Shown here: piece after piece, positions 1 to 13,020 of the stretch
How positions within the stretch are numbered: position 1 is the first letter of the stretch
Layout: every line of letters begins with the position of its first letter
Assembly: GCA_963921425.1 (NCBI GenBank)
Contig: OY992833.1
Span: forward strand, 10,085,738 to 10,149,737
DNA length: 64,000 nucleotides
DNA from: Dryas octopetala
Taxonomy: Eukaryota; Streptophyta; Magnoliopsida; Rosales; Rosaceae
Direction of reading: 5' to 3'
Notes under the pieces: generated by a model
Told to the model about the DNA's origin: nothing
Database searches by the model: none
Seen by the model: only the letters and a program-made list of their open reading frames with translations
Program-made: the position numbers and the translations under genes

Positions 1-684
1 GAAGAAAAATGAATTGTATAGATACTTTAATTGGATCAGCTAGCTTGTCTATTTTTCTCAGTTTATTAGAGCTTCCATCAACCTTTGGGGAAAGAGGTTC
101 TTGAACAAAAGTGTTTATGCAATCATTTTCCTAAAAATTTCAAGAGCAAGGAGGAAATTTTATTCAAAGAAGAATTTAAAAGGAATCCAAGACGGGTTGA
201 TAATCTACGGTATATTTATAATTTTTTTAATAATTTTATATTCATTACTGATGCTCATATACCTGTCAAGGACAGAGAATGCAAAAACGTACAAGTTAAT
301 AACCCTCATATAATCAAATGTCCTAAAGGAAAGCTAAAGTAACTCAAGGCATGGAAGGGAACAGTTTATTTACCCAAAGTCAATGGACTGTGTTGCTGAA
401 TATACAAATGATATAAGTAACCCAAAATTTATTTTTTATTTCTTCTTCAAAATATGTAAAAAGATAAGGTTAGACCTAATAATTTGCATGTTCTGTCTGC
501 AATTTAAATTTGCAAGACAAGCATGATTACACATAAACACTGAAACTGATAATACGCAATATCAACTGGTTGTAATCATAGCTTACCTATATGGATTTTC
601 AAATCCTTCAACCATGAACTAGAAAAGTATGTCAAACTAATGAAAATAAACAACCACATCAGTTTCAAGTGAGAAATGTTATAC
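1..684. other. AT-rich sequence, probable intron of the lipase gene
   Basis: The sequence follows the GT donor of the last visible lipase exon. I found no convincing continuation exon; small ORFs here have no recognisable content. A short LYVFAF-like stretch near 270-290 on the minus strand lacks the conserved residues expected next. Confidence 0.4.
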
Positions 685-3600
685 TCTGAGTCCTAGCAAT
701 GCGGCAATTGCTCCTCCTAGGGAATGCCCCACTATGCGAACGCTATACCCCTCACACTCGCATCCATCTCCCAGCAAAGAAGAAAGAAGGCCACTTGAAC
801 CAGATCCTGCAACTCCATCAACATTACCAACTGCCTATATGAGAATATGTTAAAGCATATAGACATCTATTAAGATCTTAGGAAAATGGAAAGTTCGGCA
901 AGGAAAAGTGATAGACTTTGAGACTCAGTCACATGTGGACATATTGTGGCCCCATTTTAATTAGCAGTATAACAATGTTTTTACAATTGGAATCTAAAAA
1001 ATTCATGAATCCTATGACAAAAAATAATTTAAATAAACCACTGTCCACCTATTATCATCCATACATGAAAAAAGCACCCTAAAAACTGAATAGAACTCGA
1101 TATTTGTCCAAGTCCTTTCATTAGATCCAGTGGTTCCCCCATGCCCATTGTGCTTGTCAGATATGGGTGAGCTGCTACTAATCTACAACCAATGAAATTT
1201 CCCATGCATGATTTACATTGGAAAAACAAATAATTATAGATAGGCAAGGGAATGCATGACAAAGTTTAGAGTGGTGTAGTACCAGTAAGTTTTACATCAA
1301 TTTTAACCCAAGAAAGTACAAACTTGATAAAGAGAAAATTGGTTGGGTCTTATTTCTCATTCTTTTTTATAAGATCTTCTACCCTTTATGAAATATAAAC
1401 TTAAATGAGAAATGTTACATAATATAATCACAAATGAGACTACAAAACCAAAATGTAAGTATCGACCCTGGTCACAGCTTCCAGTGACCTTATAGTAAAC
1501 AAAATAATATATACAGTTCGTAAAGAAAGCTAAAGTATCATGGCTGCAAATTACTGGAAACTGAGAATGATGCTAGGGAATTCTCACAGTAACTTAACTG
1601 AAGGGGCTATTTGGATGGTGACTTAGGTGAAATTTGGGATTAGTGTTGGAGAGTTAAAGATTTTGGGGCCTGGTTGTGTGAGATCGAGAGAGAGCAAGTA
1701 TGAAGGATTACAGAACAATGTCGATAAAATTTATAGGGAAAAAGAAAAAAAAAAAATCAAAGAATAAGTTGAGACTTATAGATATCGGTGACTGGTTGTG
1801 TGAGATGAAGAGAGAATAAATGTGAAGGATTGATAACAGAGTGTACTCATTCTAGTCGCACCAAAAAATTTTGTTAACTATTTTTAAAAACTTAAAAGGA
1901 AAACAACATGGGCTAATCAGGCTATTGTTGAGCGAGATTTCTACTCCTGTTTCCAAGAAAAAGGTCTTTGTTTCCAAAGTGGAGTATGATTCACTTATGC
2001 AGTGCACAAACCTTCCATCTACCTCAACATCCACCTTGGGTGCTTCAGGTAATACTTGTCCTCATTCCTCTCATCCAGTCCGCCTGAATTATTGATTTCT
2101 GGGCCTTTGATCATAGAACAGGTAATTCTTCAGGGCCTTCATTCCTCTCAAATATCTCTCCTACTTCCCACATGAATGCAGTTATACACATTTTGAAGTA
2201 TCTCAAAGGTGCTTCAGGCCGTGGTCTTCTCTTTTGATCTTCAGGTCATCTTTGTGTAGATGGATATACTGATGCAGACTCACTAGGTTCTCGTTTGGAC
2301 AAAAGATCAACAATTGGCTACTGTACCTTTATAAGGGTAATCCTGAAACTTGAAGGAGTAACAAACAGTCTGTTGTAGCTCGCTGTAGTGCTGAGGCTGT
2401 AACGGTTCACAGAGCTTGTGAGCTACCTTCATTGAAAATTTTTCTAATAAGAGGTTTGAATTTCAGTACAAGATCCAGCTCCTCTCTACTGTTATAATCA
2501 GGCAGCTACTCATATCTTGTGTTGCACAAACATGGGATACGCAATACAGTACGATACGGTGATACAAAAAATCTCCAAAAACTAGGAACAGACAAAATAA
2601 TACACAAAAAATTCAGAAGAAAAAAAAAAAAGGAACCCCTTTTGGAACCCCATTTCCCAATTAAGTTTATTTATCATAGCTATCATTGCTGCCACAGGTA
2701 AATAATGTGTTCTCCTATGTGCTTGTTTTTCTTCATAATACCTATATCTTTTTTAAAAGTATGAAAAGATCCCAGGTTTTCTTTTTTCAGAGAAGAACAA
2801 AAAAAAAGAATAGCATGAGATCCATTCCAGTATCCTAGTTCTAATGATCGTGTATCGGTGGAGTACTGATGAAGTAAACGGTGAAGTATCCTAAAGTAAA
2901 ACTATATGTATTTGGAGTATCAAATACATATCAAGCCAGTAGTGGGGGAGTATTGTTAACCAATACTCTATATCTAAAGTTTTTGTGAGTATCCATGCTT
3001 CATAGTTCATATTGCCAACAACCCATATTTTCACGATCGGACAAAACACATTGAAATTTATTTTCATTTCATTCGTTCTAAAGTGGCATCGAACAAGATT
3101 GTGACTCCATCTGTTCCTCCTGGAAATGAGCTGCCTGAAATTTTGACTAAGGCCCTTCCTCAAGAATACTTTGATTCTATTTGCAGCAAGTCGAGTGTCA
3201 TTGATATCTACTCTTTAGCTTGATGGGTGGTGTTGTTATTGTAGAATTGTATCTTATTCATATACAAATTTATTAAAGAAACATCGTGTTACTGATTATC
3301 AAGGTGATTAAATTTTGGACTTAATCCCCAAAGATAGATAAACCCTGAAAGGTTGACACGGAATTGGTAAGAGAGTGTATCTTTTAACATAATTCCAAAC
3401 TGATCTATAGAAACTCGTAAACTATGAAGCATGGACACTCCAAAAATCTTAGATATGGAGTAAAGCCCAATACCAAGAGCTTCCAAAACCCAAGAGCTAA
3501 ACCTTAAAATCTGTACTCAAAATGGCACATTTTGGTCATCTTCACCAAATTGTTGAACTGGCGCATGACCCTGCAGTGCGAAATCCCATTTAGGTAGCAG

Positions 3601-5661
3601 ACTATATAATTATATATGCATACAATATGTATTATTTTATTTTTGTATCTTAATTTTTGAGGATTTCCCATATCATTCATCATATATTCCCTACCCGCAT
3701 CAATGCAACATAGCTGCTAAAATTCTCTAGGACATTGCAAAAGAGAAAATTAAAAAAAATCAAATATTGCAAAGGTTTTTTCTTTTTCTTTTTTTTTTTG
3801 TGAAAAAAGAAAAAAAAAACCAAACTATTTTTATGCTGCACACAAAAGCTCCAATATCTCTATAACTACTGATGATGAAAAAAATAACCCACTTCTAAAA
3901 TGTCACAGGCCGGCTAGATATCAAAAAGACTGAATTGCCAAATTTGAAAATTGTAAAGATAACAACAGCTAAAGTCAGCACAGGTCCAATCGCATAGACC
4001 TTATTCTCATTGGACTTGGACTCAGAATTCATAACTTGGAAACAAAGAAGAATAAAACCAGGCTAAAGGTCATATTTTCGATAATATGGCTAAAGGTCTT
4101 AAAAAAAAAAAAAAAAAAAAAAAACCCCAATTCACAACTAGATTATTTTACTATTGAAATAAATTCATGGCACAATTCCCACCATCTAAAATGACAGAAC
4201 CCTCCCAACACAAGAAATTATTTTCTCTTTTCCAACAAAGCATCAAGCCTAGGCATCAGGTATACATATCACTAATATATGCAAAATTTTCCACTATATG
4301 TATTATTTTCCCACCATCTATCTCAATCCCCATCAAACTTATGCTACAATGTGTGTACTTGACAATAAATGCTGATATGGAAATAGAAACTTATTTGGAG
4401 CTTATTGTTGTCAACTCGAAACTTCTTACCACTGCAATATTTGATATTAGAGGAAATTACAGATTTGGTCCACTTATTTTATACCTAGTTCAATTTTGGT
4501 CCACAATCTTTTTTAAGTTTTGTTTTGGTCCACTAATTGTTTCATTTGTTCAATAAAGGTCCAGATTTGTGACTTTAAATCCTTTGGGTTTTGTTTTCTT
4601 TAATTATAATTGAAGTATAGTTATATTTCATCATTTCTTAGTCATAAAAACAAATTTGGAGTATTATAATCTAAGAGAATTGAGATTGGATGAAGTTTGA
4701 AAAATTGGCAGTATCGGATACCCTACTTTGGGGTCAATTATCTTGAATTTTAGAACTCCAATTTGAATGATCTTTATATGGTTGTAAAGAAGAAATGCAT
4801 AGCTTCAAAACAAGTATATGTTTACTGAATTTGAGTGAGATTTGCATAGCTTTAAAACAAGTATATGTTTACTGAATTTGGGTGAGATTTGATAGGGTAA
4901 AAGGCAGGCCAAATTTGAGCAAACAAATCTGGACCTTTATTGAACAAGTGGAACAATTAGTAAACCAAAACAGAACTTAAAAAAAATTGTGGATCAAAAT
5001 TGAACTAGGTATAAAATAACTGGACTAAATCTGTAATTTCCTCTTGATATTATATTATTACTTTTATGTGAAACATGCAAATAATCTAAGACAAAAAGAC
5101 AAGATGTAAAACAAAATCATAAAGAACTCAAAGACAACATTCTAAAAGGACAAAAAATTATGTCAATAGAAGGTAATAGAAATTGGATGTGAGTACATCA
5201 AAACAGATTACAAAAGGATAACGTTAAGACGGATCAGCATCAAAGAACCCAATGAGTGTGAAGGGGAGAGACAACAAAAACATTGTCTACTTACCATCTC
5301 TAGTACTTCCTTCAATTTGCATGAAAAGATCCCTTGCCGCCTCAACTATACCAGAGTGCCCATGGTGCGGGAAAGAAGAAATCACGCTTTCCCTCACAAG
5401 AGGGTGAATATGACTGGCACTGCAAACAAAACAAAAAATAAATAAAAATATAGTGCCCATAGTGCGGGAAATCAATAATAAATACATGCCAGTGGTACAA
5501 ATAAACAAAGGCAAAACTAGGGAGATGTTACTCCTTTATTATTTTCATTTACAATATCGTTATTGTAGTTTATAGTTTATATGCAATGATCAAGTTTTGC
5601 AACTCTAATAAGGACCAAATTATCAGTCCAAACAAACACATACAAATACAATAAACATATA

Positions 5662-5724
<63 letters not shown>

Positions 5725-6244
5725 TATCAAACCATCCAGGTCTTCGGCAGAAAGAGCACATTCCCTACATAAACTGTCAGTTATCAGATCTTCTGGGGTC
5801 TCAGTTCCCCGAACAGCAATCACCACAGATCTTAGATGATGCAGCACAAGAACAAAGTATGCAGCTTTACACTTTTCCTGAGACAGAAAGTGAATAAAAA
5901 AAAAAAAGTTAAATTTCAGTTGACTTCATTTTTTATTTTAACAGTAAACAAAATGGGAGGTGAAAAACAAAAGGATTTATTTTGAAAACTATAATGAAAG
6001 AATTTAGAGATTAAATGTGCTATTTAGAGAATAGGTGGACCAATGGGTAAAAGATGGATGTCTAGCTTTGTAACCGTCCATTTTACTTTTGTTATATATG
6101 ATTGGAAATTTGGAAGAACCATAAAAGTCACTACATATGATGTATTATGATCCGAAAAAGCTACATTCAATATAACATTTTAGGTTTAAAATCACCCAAT
6201 ATCACAGGAAATCACCCAATATCACAGGAAATCTATATGTCAGT

Positions 6245-6291
<47 letters not shown>

Positions 6292-9200
6292 AAAGCTTCT
6301 CTTTCTTCCCTTTCTTCTCATAAAGATTGTAAACTTTATGTGTAGTTAAAATTTCACAAGCAATTTTACTATAAAAAATCAACCAAATGTCAGGATCTTG
6401 AATGTCTTGAAATGTAAATGTACCAATCCCAACAAACAAAAAAAATTAAACCATTGAAATTTGATCCGAATCAATTATAAACACTTATAACTAGATATAA
6501 TATAACATTTTAGGTTTTAAAATGACGCAATACAGTGTATCACTTGAAATCCATTTGTCAAGTATAGTTATGGGAAAATAAAAACTTCTCTTTCTTCCTT
6601 TTCATCTGATATAGATCCTAATATTTATATGTGATTAAAATTTCATTAAAAAAAAAAATCAACCAAACTGTCTAGATCTGGAATATCTTCAAGTGTAAAT
6701 GTATCTATCCCAAAAAATAAACAAATTGAAATTTGATCCGAATCAATTATAACGAGATAAAATATAACATTTTTAGTTTAATTTGACCCAATATAGTGTA
6801 TCAGTTGAAATCCATATGTCAAGTATATTTTTTGGGGGGGGAAAAAGACTTCTCTCTCTTCCCTTTCTTCTCATATAGATCCTAAAATTTATGTGTGGTT
6901 AAAATTTCATAAGAAATTTTACTATAAAAGAATCAACCAAAATGTCTAGATCTGAAATAGAGGAAATTACAGATTTGGTCCACTTATTTTATACCTAGTT
7001 CAATTTTGGTCCACGATCTTTTTTAAGTTCTGTTTTGGTCCACTAATTGTTTCATTTGTTCAATAAAGGTCCAGATTTGTGACTTTAAATCTTTTGGGTT
7101 GTGTTTTCTTCAATTATAATTGAAGTATAAGTTATATTTCATCATTTCTTAGTCATAAAAACAAATTTGGAGTATTATAATCTAAGAGAATTGAGATTTG
7201 GTGAAATTTGAAAAATTGGCAGTTTTGGGTACTCTACTTTAGGGTCAATTATCTTGAGTTTTAGAACTCCAATTTGAATGATCTTTATATGGTTGTAAAG
7301 AAGAAATGCATAACTTTAAAACAAGTATATATTTGCTGAATTTGGGTGAGATTTGATAGGGTAAAAAGCAGGCCAAATTTGAGAAAACAAATCTGGACCT
7401 TTATTGAACAAGTGAAACAATTAGTGGACCAAAACTGAACTTAAAAAAGATTGTGGACCAAAATTGAACTAGGTATAAAATAACTGGACTAAATATGTAA
7501 TTTTCTCATCTGAAATATTTTGAAGTGTAAATGTATCAATCCCAACCAGGAAAAAGTTGAAATTTGATCCAAATCAATTAAACATTATAACTAGATACAA
7601 TATAACATGTTTGGTTTAAAATGACCCAATACAATGTATGACTTGAAGTCCATTTGTCAAGTATATTTCTGGGAGAAAAAAAAAAAAAAAAAAAACCTCT
7701 TTCTTCCCTTTTCTTCTCATAAGATCCTAATATTTATGTGTGGTTAATATTTCATACGCAATTTTACTGTAAAAAAATTTCAACCAAAATGTTTAGATCT
7801 GGAACATCTTGAAATGTAAATGTATCAATCCTAACAAACAAAAAAACAGTTGAAATTTGATCCAAATCACTTATAACTTAAACAACACATATTAGAAAAT
7901 CTCACCTGGTTAACACGCCCTTTCCTAAGTACCTCTGGGGATAACTTAACATATTTTAGAAAAGCTGCTGCATGACCTCGCAGCCAATTATCACCATCAA
8001 GTACGGGTTGCCTAAGAAGGAAGAGGAAACATAATTAGCAAATATGGCAAAGTAGATGTCTGAAAGATTGCAAAAACTAGACACCATTATTAACTCAAGA
8101 TTATAAGTGTGTATTATTTTATTTGTAGATAAATACTGTATACATTATACATGTGCATGAGTAAGATACCCGATGAGTTAATGACCTGTTACGAGTCCAT
8201 GGGGTTAAAATTCCTTGCCTATAGAGCCACGCACAAGGAAATAAGAAAGGATTTCTTCCAAAATCAAGTAATGGACCCTGCAGGATGCAGTGCTTATAAA
8301 TATAATAAATTGGAATGGTAAAATCACCAACAAAGAAAAGAAAAGCTTACTTAAAACAAATACTTTATCATAATACCGTGTAGGCAGCTTCTGCAAATTT
8401 ATGAAGATCTGCAGCCTCCCTGATCTTTTCCTCAGGTGTCTCCATGCACTCTTCAAAGGATTTTGGCAACTGCCCCTGGTTCCGCAGTAGGGCTAGACCT
8501 GGACAAAAAAAAAGTACCCAGTGTCATGCTTGCAAAACAAGAGAAATGAAAGATGAAACAAGGAAAGAGTAACTTCAGGAATAAATCAACTATGGATGCA
8601 TGAACAAGTGAAAAGTGTATTATACTGCATAAGGTATCCTGATGTGAAAAACTGAATTGTGTTACATTAGGATAATGTAACTGTCTAACAAATATATTAG
8701 TTCTTTTTATTGCCTACATAATTTTATATTCATTATGGCTCTTGTTTAATAAATGTTGAAGTTTGTTTTTAAAAAATACATATTTTATGGACAAAAGACA
8801 TGTAGAATGAAAGCCATGGTATTTTAAACTTTGAGAAAATATAGTAATTATTATATTTAATGCTTTGACAATTAGAATGGAACAACAAACACTTTTATTC
8901 CATAAAAGTAGGCAAACAAATCATTGAATGAGAGACCTAATCCAAACAACAAAGAGTCATTGTACTCATTCTAATAAATCTTATGGGTTATGGACCGGGA
9001 TTTAAAAATTCCTAAATTTTGTCAAAGTTTACATTAGAGTTCTGAAAGTTCTCTTTTCAATCTGTTCCACGGTTGGATTTTTTGTGTGAGCAGCATACAT
9101 CTGGTAGCACTTGAAAGCCACCTAAGTTAAAGTAAATTTCTAAACCAAAATTCAGCCAACTTAATAAAAAAGAAATATTAGTGTAACAATAGATTCTATT

Positions 9201-12200
9201 TTCGAAGTGTGCACATTGCAGACAAAAAATCACAAAATGTATTCATGTGTCCAACTAGAAATGTAAGAGGAACAAACAATTTACAATAAGAAGCTGCACA
9301 AGTCTGAAATAAACCTGCCATGAGTTCCAGATGTCCTGTGCCTGCTGCACGATAGGCAACAAGGTCACCCAGTAATCGAGCTACTGAGAAAACCTCATCC
9401 TCCTCCAATACACTCCTAGAAAAATAAGATGAGTCATGAAAAATCAAAAAGTGTAAATAGATATAGATAAAGATATAATGTCTCAGTCTGTGTATGTATA
9501 CTGTATTTCAACCACAATGCAGGACCTACAAGTATTTGACTCGTCCCATACAGCACAAAGCCTCACGAATGCCATGATCAAATACCTCCCTGTAATGAGC
9601 TTTCCATGCATCAGCTTGGGTGGCATAAAAGGATCGCCATTTTAAAACATCAGATCCTGTAAAACACTGTAGCAGTGCAGCAAAACAGACCGTGATCACA
9701 AAAAAGACCACTAAATGTTGCTTCCACGGAATATTGTTTGAAGTTGCCCCTGAATTACAAATATGCCAAACTTCAGACATTCCACCAGAAATCAGGATAA
9801 AAAATAATTCTTAGACAATCAATAAGTGAGGAAGTTTACAATGCCTGCATGGCAAAAGACAACAAGACACTTATGAAAGGCTACTGTAACAATTCAGCCA
9901 ATTCGTTTTAATTGAGGGAGATAGCAATACTAGGATGCTTTTTTCTTTTCAACTTTATTAAAGTTTAAACAATAAAAAACTGAAGACAAGATTGCCAACC
10001 CAAAAGTACATACAGACCTTCACTAACTCAAATTAATAAATAAAATAAAATAAAAAACCAACTCCATAACAAGACTAGACTAAAAATCATCTAGCTTAAG
10101 TCGGCCTTCCAGTGATATACACATTTCCATCAGATATAAATCAATGCAAAATAAACTACATTATAAAAAGATGATATTATTTGGACAAAAGGAACCACAT
10201 CTTCACAATGTTATATTATCAATTTATAATCCTTTAAATTTTTAAGCATTAGATTGTAAATCCTTGTCATTTAACAAAAAGAAGTAAAAGGATATGTCTA
10301 ATACAATGATAAATACAAGAAGGAACGTACCTTACCTAAAACACAATGACTCGATGTTCCACTGTGAGGACGAGACATATAGTTAGCCATATTGAACAGA
10401 AGGTAAGATGCACCAACAAATTGCAGTACTGTAATAACCGTTGCAAACCGAGTCCAGCAAAGCCATCTTTTGTACTTGATCTGTTCATTCAGAATATATT
10501 TTCTCACTGTAAATTCAAAAATTGTGACAAGGATATTTAAAAGAAAGAAAAAATGGCCCCATAGACAGAGTGGGAAAGGTTAAAATGCATTCACTTATCT
10601 ACTTTAAGTGTCACATAAAGTTAACAAATTATTCCATTAAAGACATATTGCCCATAAATGCAAGACATATATGAGAGTAGAAAATAATGACAGGCAGTAA
10701 ATCAAAAAACACATAAAAATTTCAAAAGAAAATGAGATGAAGCTGATTACTTGCTATATCTCCATAATTGGGATCATGAATTAGAAGCCTTAGTGCAAAA
10801 TCAGCCAATTAAGTATGACACTCATGGATCTTTTGATCAAGTGACACTGGAGAAAGTTACTGGTGTCACTAAGCATCAGGTGGCACCTCAACCATCTCAA
10901 ATAAAAGTCTGATGCCACACTCCAATTCACTCACTAGGAAGCACAAGGTGGTGTTAGTTTAAGATCTTTCTGAAATGACCAGAAAAAAGCTTCATTTTTA
11001 CAAATTCAACCTCCGTAACTAATGAAAATCATACATATAAACACATGGCAGATTTGGGGAATTACAATTTATTTTTAGTTTGATTGCTGGCCATTTTGGA
11101 GCGCTTAACTCTTAAGCTCCTACTTTTCCTGTTTTATTTTCTTTGACAAACAGAATGTATTTTTAAGGTTCAGATTTTCTTTTTTATAAGAAACCATTAA
11201 TCACAACAAGAACAAAATTAAGGTTCGGATTAAGAATCAATTTAGATAAAACTACAGCCCCATGTTCAAATTTGCAAAATCTTTAAACGCCACTCACCAA
11301 ATTGTTTTCCATTTTCGAATTGTTCTGCTTTTGCTGTATAATCAAATGTACACTGATTTGTACTGATTTCACCATTACATTCTGCCAACTGGGTCTTCAA
11401 CCTAATGCAAATTTTAATTCTTCAAGAACATATTATTTTTTCGTATAAAAAATAACCAAACATTCTCTTATATTTGAACTTCAGGCTATTTTCTTGATTT
11501 CCAGTTGTGCCACATTGAGAAAGCATGAGGATAAAATTGACTGAAAGCGTTGTATATAAAAAGGAACCGAAAAGAAGGTTAAAAGCATATCCAAGCTGTC
11601 CATTGCACTTTTTAGATAGTTCTGTGCCAGCTCAAAGCTCCCTCTCTGCTTCCCCCAGTTAATTTCTTCCTAACTTTGGCAGCATAATCATGAACTATCA
11701 TTTGCATCCTCAGTGACACAACAGGATCATCTTTCAATTCCAAATGAGTAGCTTCATTGCCATTCTTCTATAAAGAAACCCACAAAAATGAACTTTAAAG
11801 CATGCCCACAAAATGAACTTGCTTGTATACAACTTTGATGTGAAAACTGGGAACACCCTCCAACCCAGATACTCATTTGCCAATAGAACTGACTCCAGCA
11901 TTTGCCTACCATCAGAAAAGGGTTTTCTTTTATTTTTTTTACTTTTTTTATACGTAACAACCAAAAAAATATTAACATATAACTATCTTATCCTTGGCAC
12001 AACAATGCTTCATAGCCAACCAAAACAAGTGAAAGAAAAGTAAAATAATCAGGTATAGCATCCTTCCTAACTCACATCCCATCTAGTTTATATGATTTTC
12101 TTAAAAAAACCATCTGGTCCAAGAGCCTTATTTCCATTAAATGCTTGCAAAACCTCTTACATGCTCTTAATCTTGTTCCTCATTAGATGGAGAACAGGGA

Positions 12201-12996
12201 TTAGGCATGTATAGAGTTTACTGTAAAATTATACTATTCCTCAAGTAACTTCATCCCTCCCATATTTGATAAACTGCTAATAACCAGCCTGATAAGGTGA
12301 CTAATGTTCTTTTGGAAAATAGAGCTTCTACATCCTTGAAGACTCTCCAAATTATCTCCTGCAAAGAAGCCAATTACTATTTCAAAGTTCAAACCTTCTG
12401 ACAAACTTCCCTGTCCCATATCTCCGAAGTCAACACTCGTTCTCAATCACTCACCAAACACTATAGTTCTAATCATTCGCATAACATATGGTAAAAAGTG
12501 GCAAACAATACAAACATCACAAATTATAAAATTTAATCACACATTTATTCAGTAAATGAATCACCTTTAATGTTATCCCCAAACACACATTCATGTTACT
12601 GCAGTAATGAACAAAAAGAAATTCAAACCTCTGAATATATTCTCACTTTCCCGGCAACCAAACAAAAAATGAATTAAATAAACCAAAGTGGGAAAAGTGG
12701 TGCAATACCCGTGTTTGGTTGCGGAAAACAGTGTCAACGACAGGAAGGCTATTGGCGGGAGAATGCTGAAGAATGGTGATGGCAATGGCTTCTTGGGCGA
12801 TGGCAGTCTTAACCATGGTGCCAATTCGGAGAGCGGCCATGAAAGTCACGGCGAGAAGGGGAAGGAGGAGTTGGCGGTCGCAGGAAGGGAAAGCCAGGAC
12901 GAGAAAATAGGCACCGAGAAAGAGCACCACGGCATTCGCAATGCCCAACACCATGGCTGCCCATCTCACGTTCTTCAGATTTGCTACGACCCACAT
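685..12996 (-). CDS. DAGL-like class 3 lipase, four N-terminal membrane helices (11 exons seen, 3' end outside window)
   Basis: Exons in order: 12709-12996, 11298-11394, 10336-10506, 9530-9749, 9315-9415, 8377-8498, 8186-8277, 7906-8011, 5723-5877, 5295-5419 and 685-830. All have GT/AG borders, and phases agree throughout (541 codons in the window). The start is the ATG of MWVVANLK at 12996; upstream in-frame sequence is low complexity. Hydrophobic helices lie near residues 13-36, 43-61, 149-167 and 198-214, as in the four-helix head of animal sn-1 diacylglycerol lipases. The class 3 lipase domain shows VIAVRGTETPEDLITD and the nucleophile elbow GHSLGG (Ser about 529). Later catalytic residues must lie left of the window. 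From memory it resembles the plant DAGL-like family (e.g. Arabidopsis At1g05790); substrate and membrane location are inferred. The exon 2 start (11394) is the least certain border, but an exon is needed there to keep phase. Confidence 0.9.
1860..3235 (+). mobile_element. Decayed Ty1-Copia fragment (end of pol)
   Basis: Plus-strand translation in shifting frames recalls the Copia pol end: a GYTDADSLGS stretch near 2265, KKQSVVAR near 2365, then ELPEILTKALPQEYF near 3125. A short purine tract and a TGTT start suggest a 3' LTR beginning near 3232. It has many breaks and lies opposite to the lipase gene. Unrelated sequence (about 2515-2960) splits it. An old fossil. Confidence 0.8.
4450..5043. 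mobile_element. MULE-type MITE, copy 1
   Basis: A terminal inverted repeat of about 125 bases starts GAGGAAATTACAGATTTGG. The element is flanked by the 9-bp direct repeat TTGATATTA (4441-4449 and 5044-5052), the size expected for Mutator-like elements. No coding capacity. Compared with copy 2 it has an internal tandem duplication of about 46 bases (about 4796-4890). Confidence 0.88.
5664..5721. repeat. (AG)n microsatellite at a lipase splice donor
   Basis: About 28 AG units. On the gene strand the intron between exons 9 and 10 begins GTCTCTCTC at 5722, so the repeat forms the start of the intron. Confidence 0.9.
6168..7885. repeat. Four-unit diverged tandem array in a lipase intron
   Basis: Units begin near 6168, 6498, 6759 and 7598 at TATAACATTTTAGGTTTAAAA-like sequence. 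They share CTTTCTTCCCTTTCTTCTCAT, a block near ATCAACCAAA, then GAAATTTGATCCGAATCAAT. Units are about 260-330 bases, differing partly in homopolymer length. The MITE at 6960-7507 interrupts unit 3. No coding content. Confidence 0.85.
6960..7507. mobile_element. MULE-type MITE, copy 2
   Basis: Same family and orientation as the copy at 4450-5043, with the same long terminal inverted repeats and interior. It is flanked by ATCTGAAATA on both sides (6950-6959 and 7508-7517), a 9-10 bp duplication. It sits inside the third unit of an intronic tandem array. Confidence 0.88.
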
Positions 12997-13020
12997 TGCC
13001 TCTCTCTCTCTCTCTCTGCC
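12997..13020 (-). promoter_or_regulatory. GA-repeat leader just before the lipase start codon
   Basis: A (GA)n tract in the coding sense ends three bases before the chosen ATG. GA/CT-rich leaders are common in plant 5' UTRs. The transcription start was not located. Confidence 0.5.

Larger units (their letters stand above)
831..5294 (-). other. Large lipase intron (about 4.5 kb) filled with repeats
   Basis: It lies between the exon ending at 5295 and the GHSLGG exon starting at 830. It holds a decayed Copia fragment (1860-3235), homopolymer runs (e.g. near 4100) and a MULE-type MITE (4450-5043). The rest (831-1860, 3235-4440) is AT-rich with no feature I recognise. Confidence 0.75.

Noticed and set aside
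240-300. Possible next lipase exon with LYVFAF on the minus strand
   Set aside because: The residues that should follow are absent and frame and phase do not fit, so it is probably chance.
4167-4556. 129-residue plus-strand ORF
   Set aside because: Lies in a lipase intron, overlaps the MITE end, and has no recognisable content.
5570-5847. ORFs with long Ser-Leu runs (also near 54512-54817)
   Set aside because: Translation of CT microsatellites, not protein-coding.
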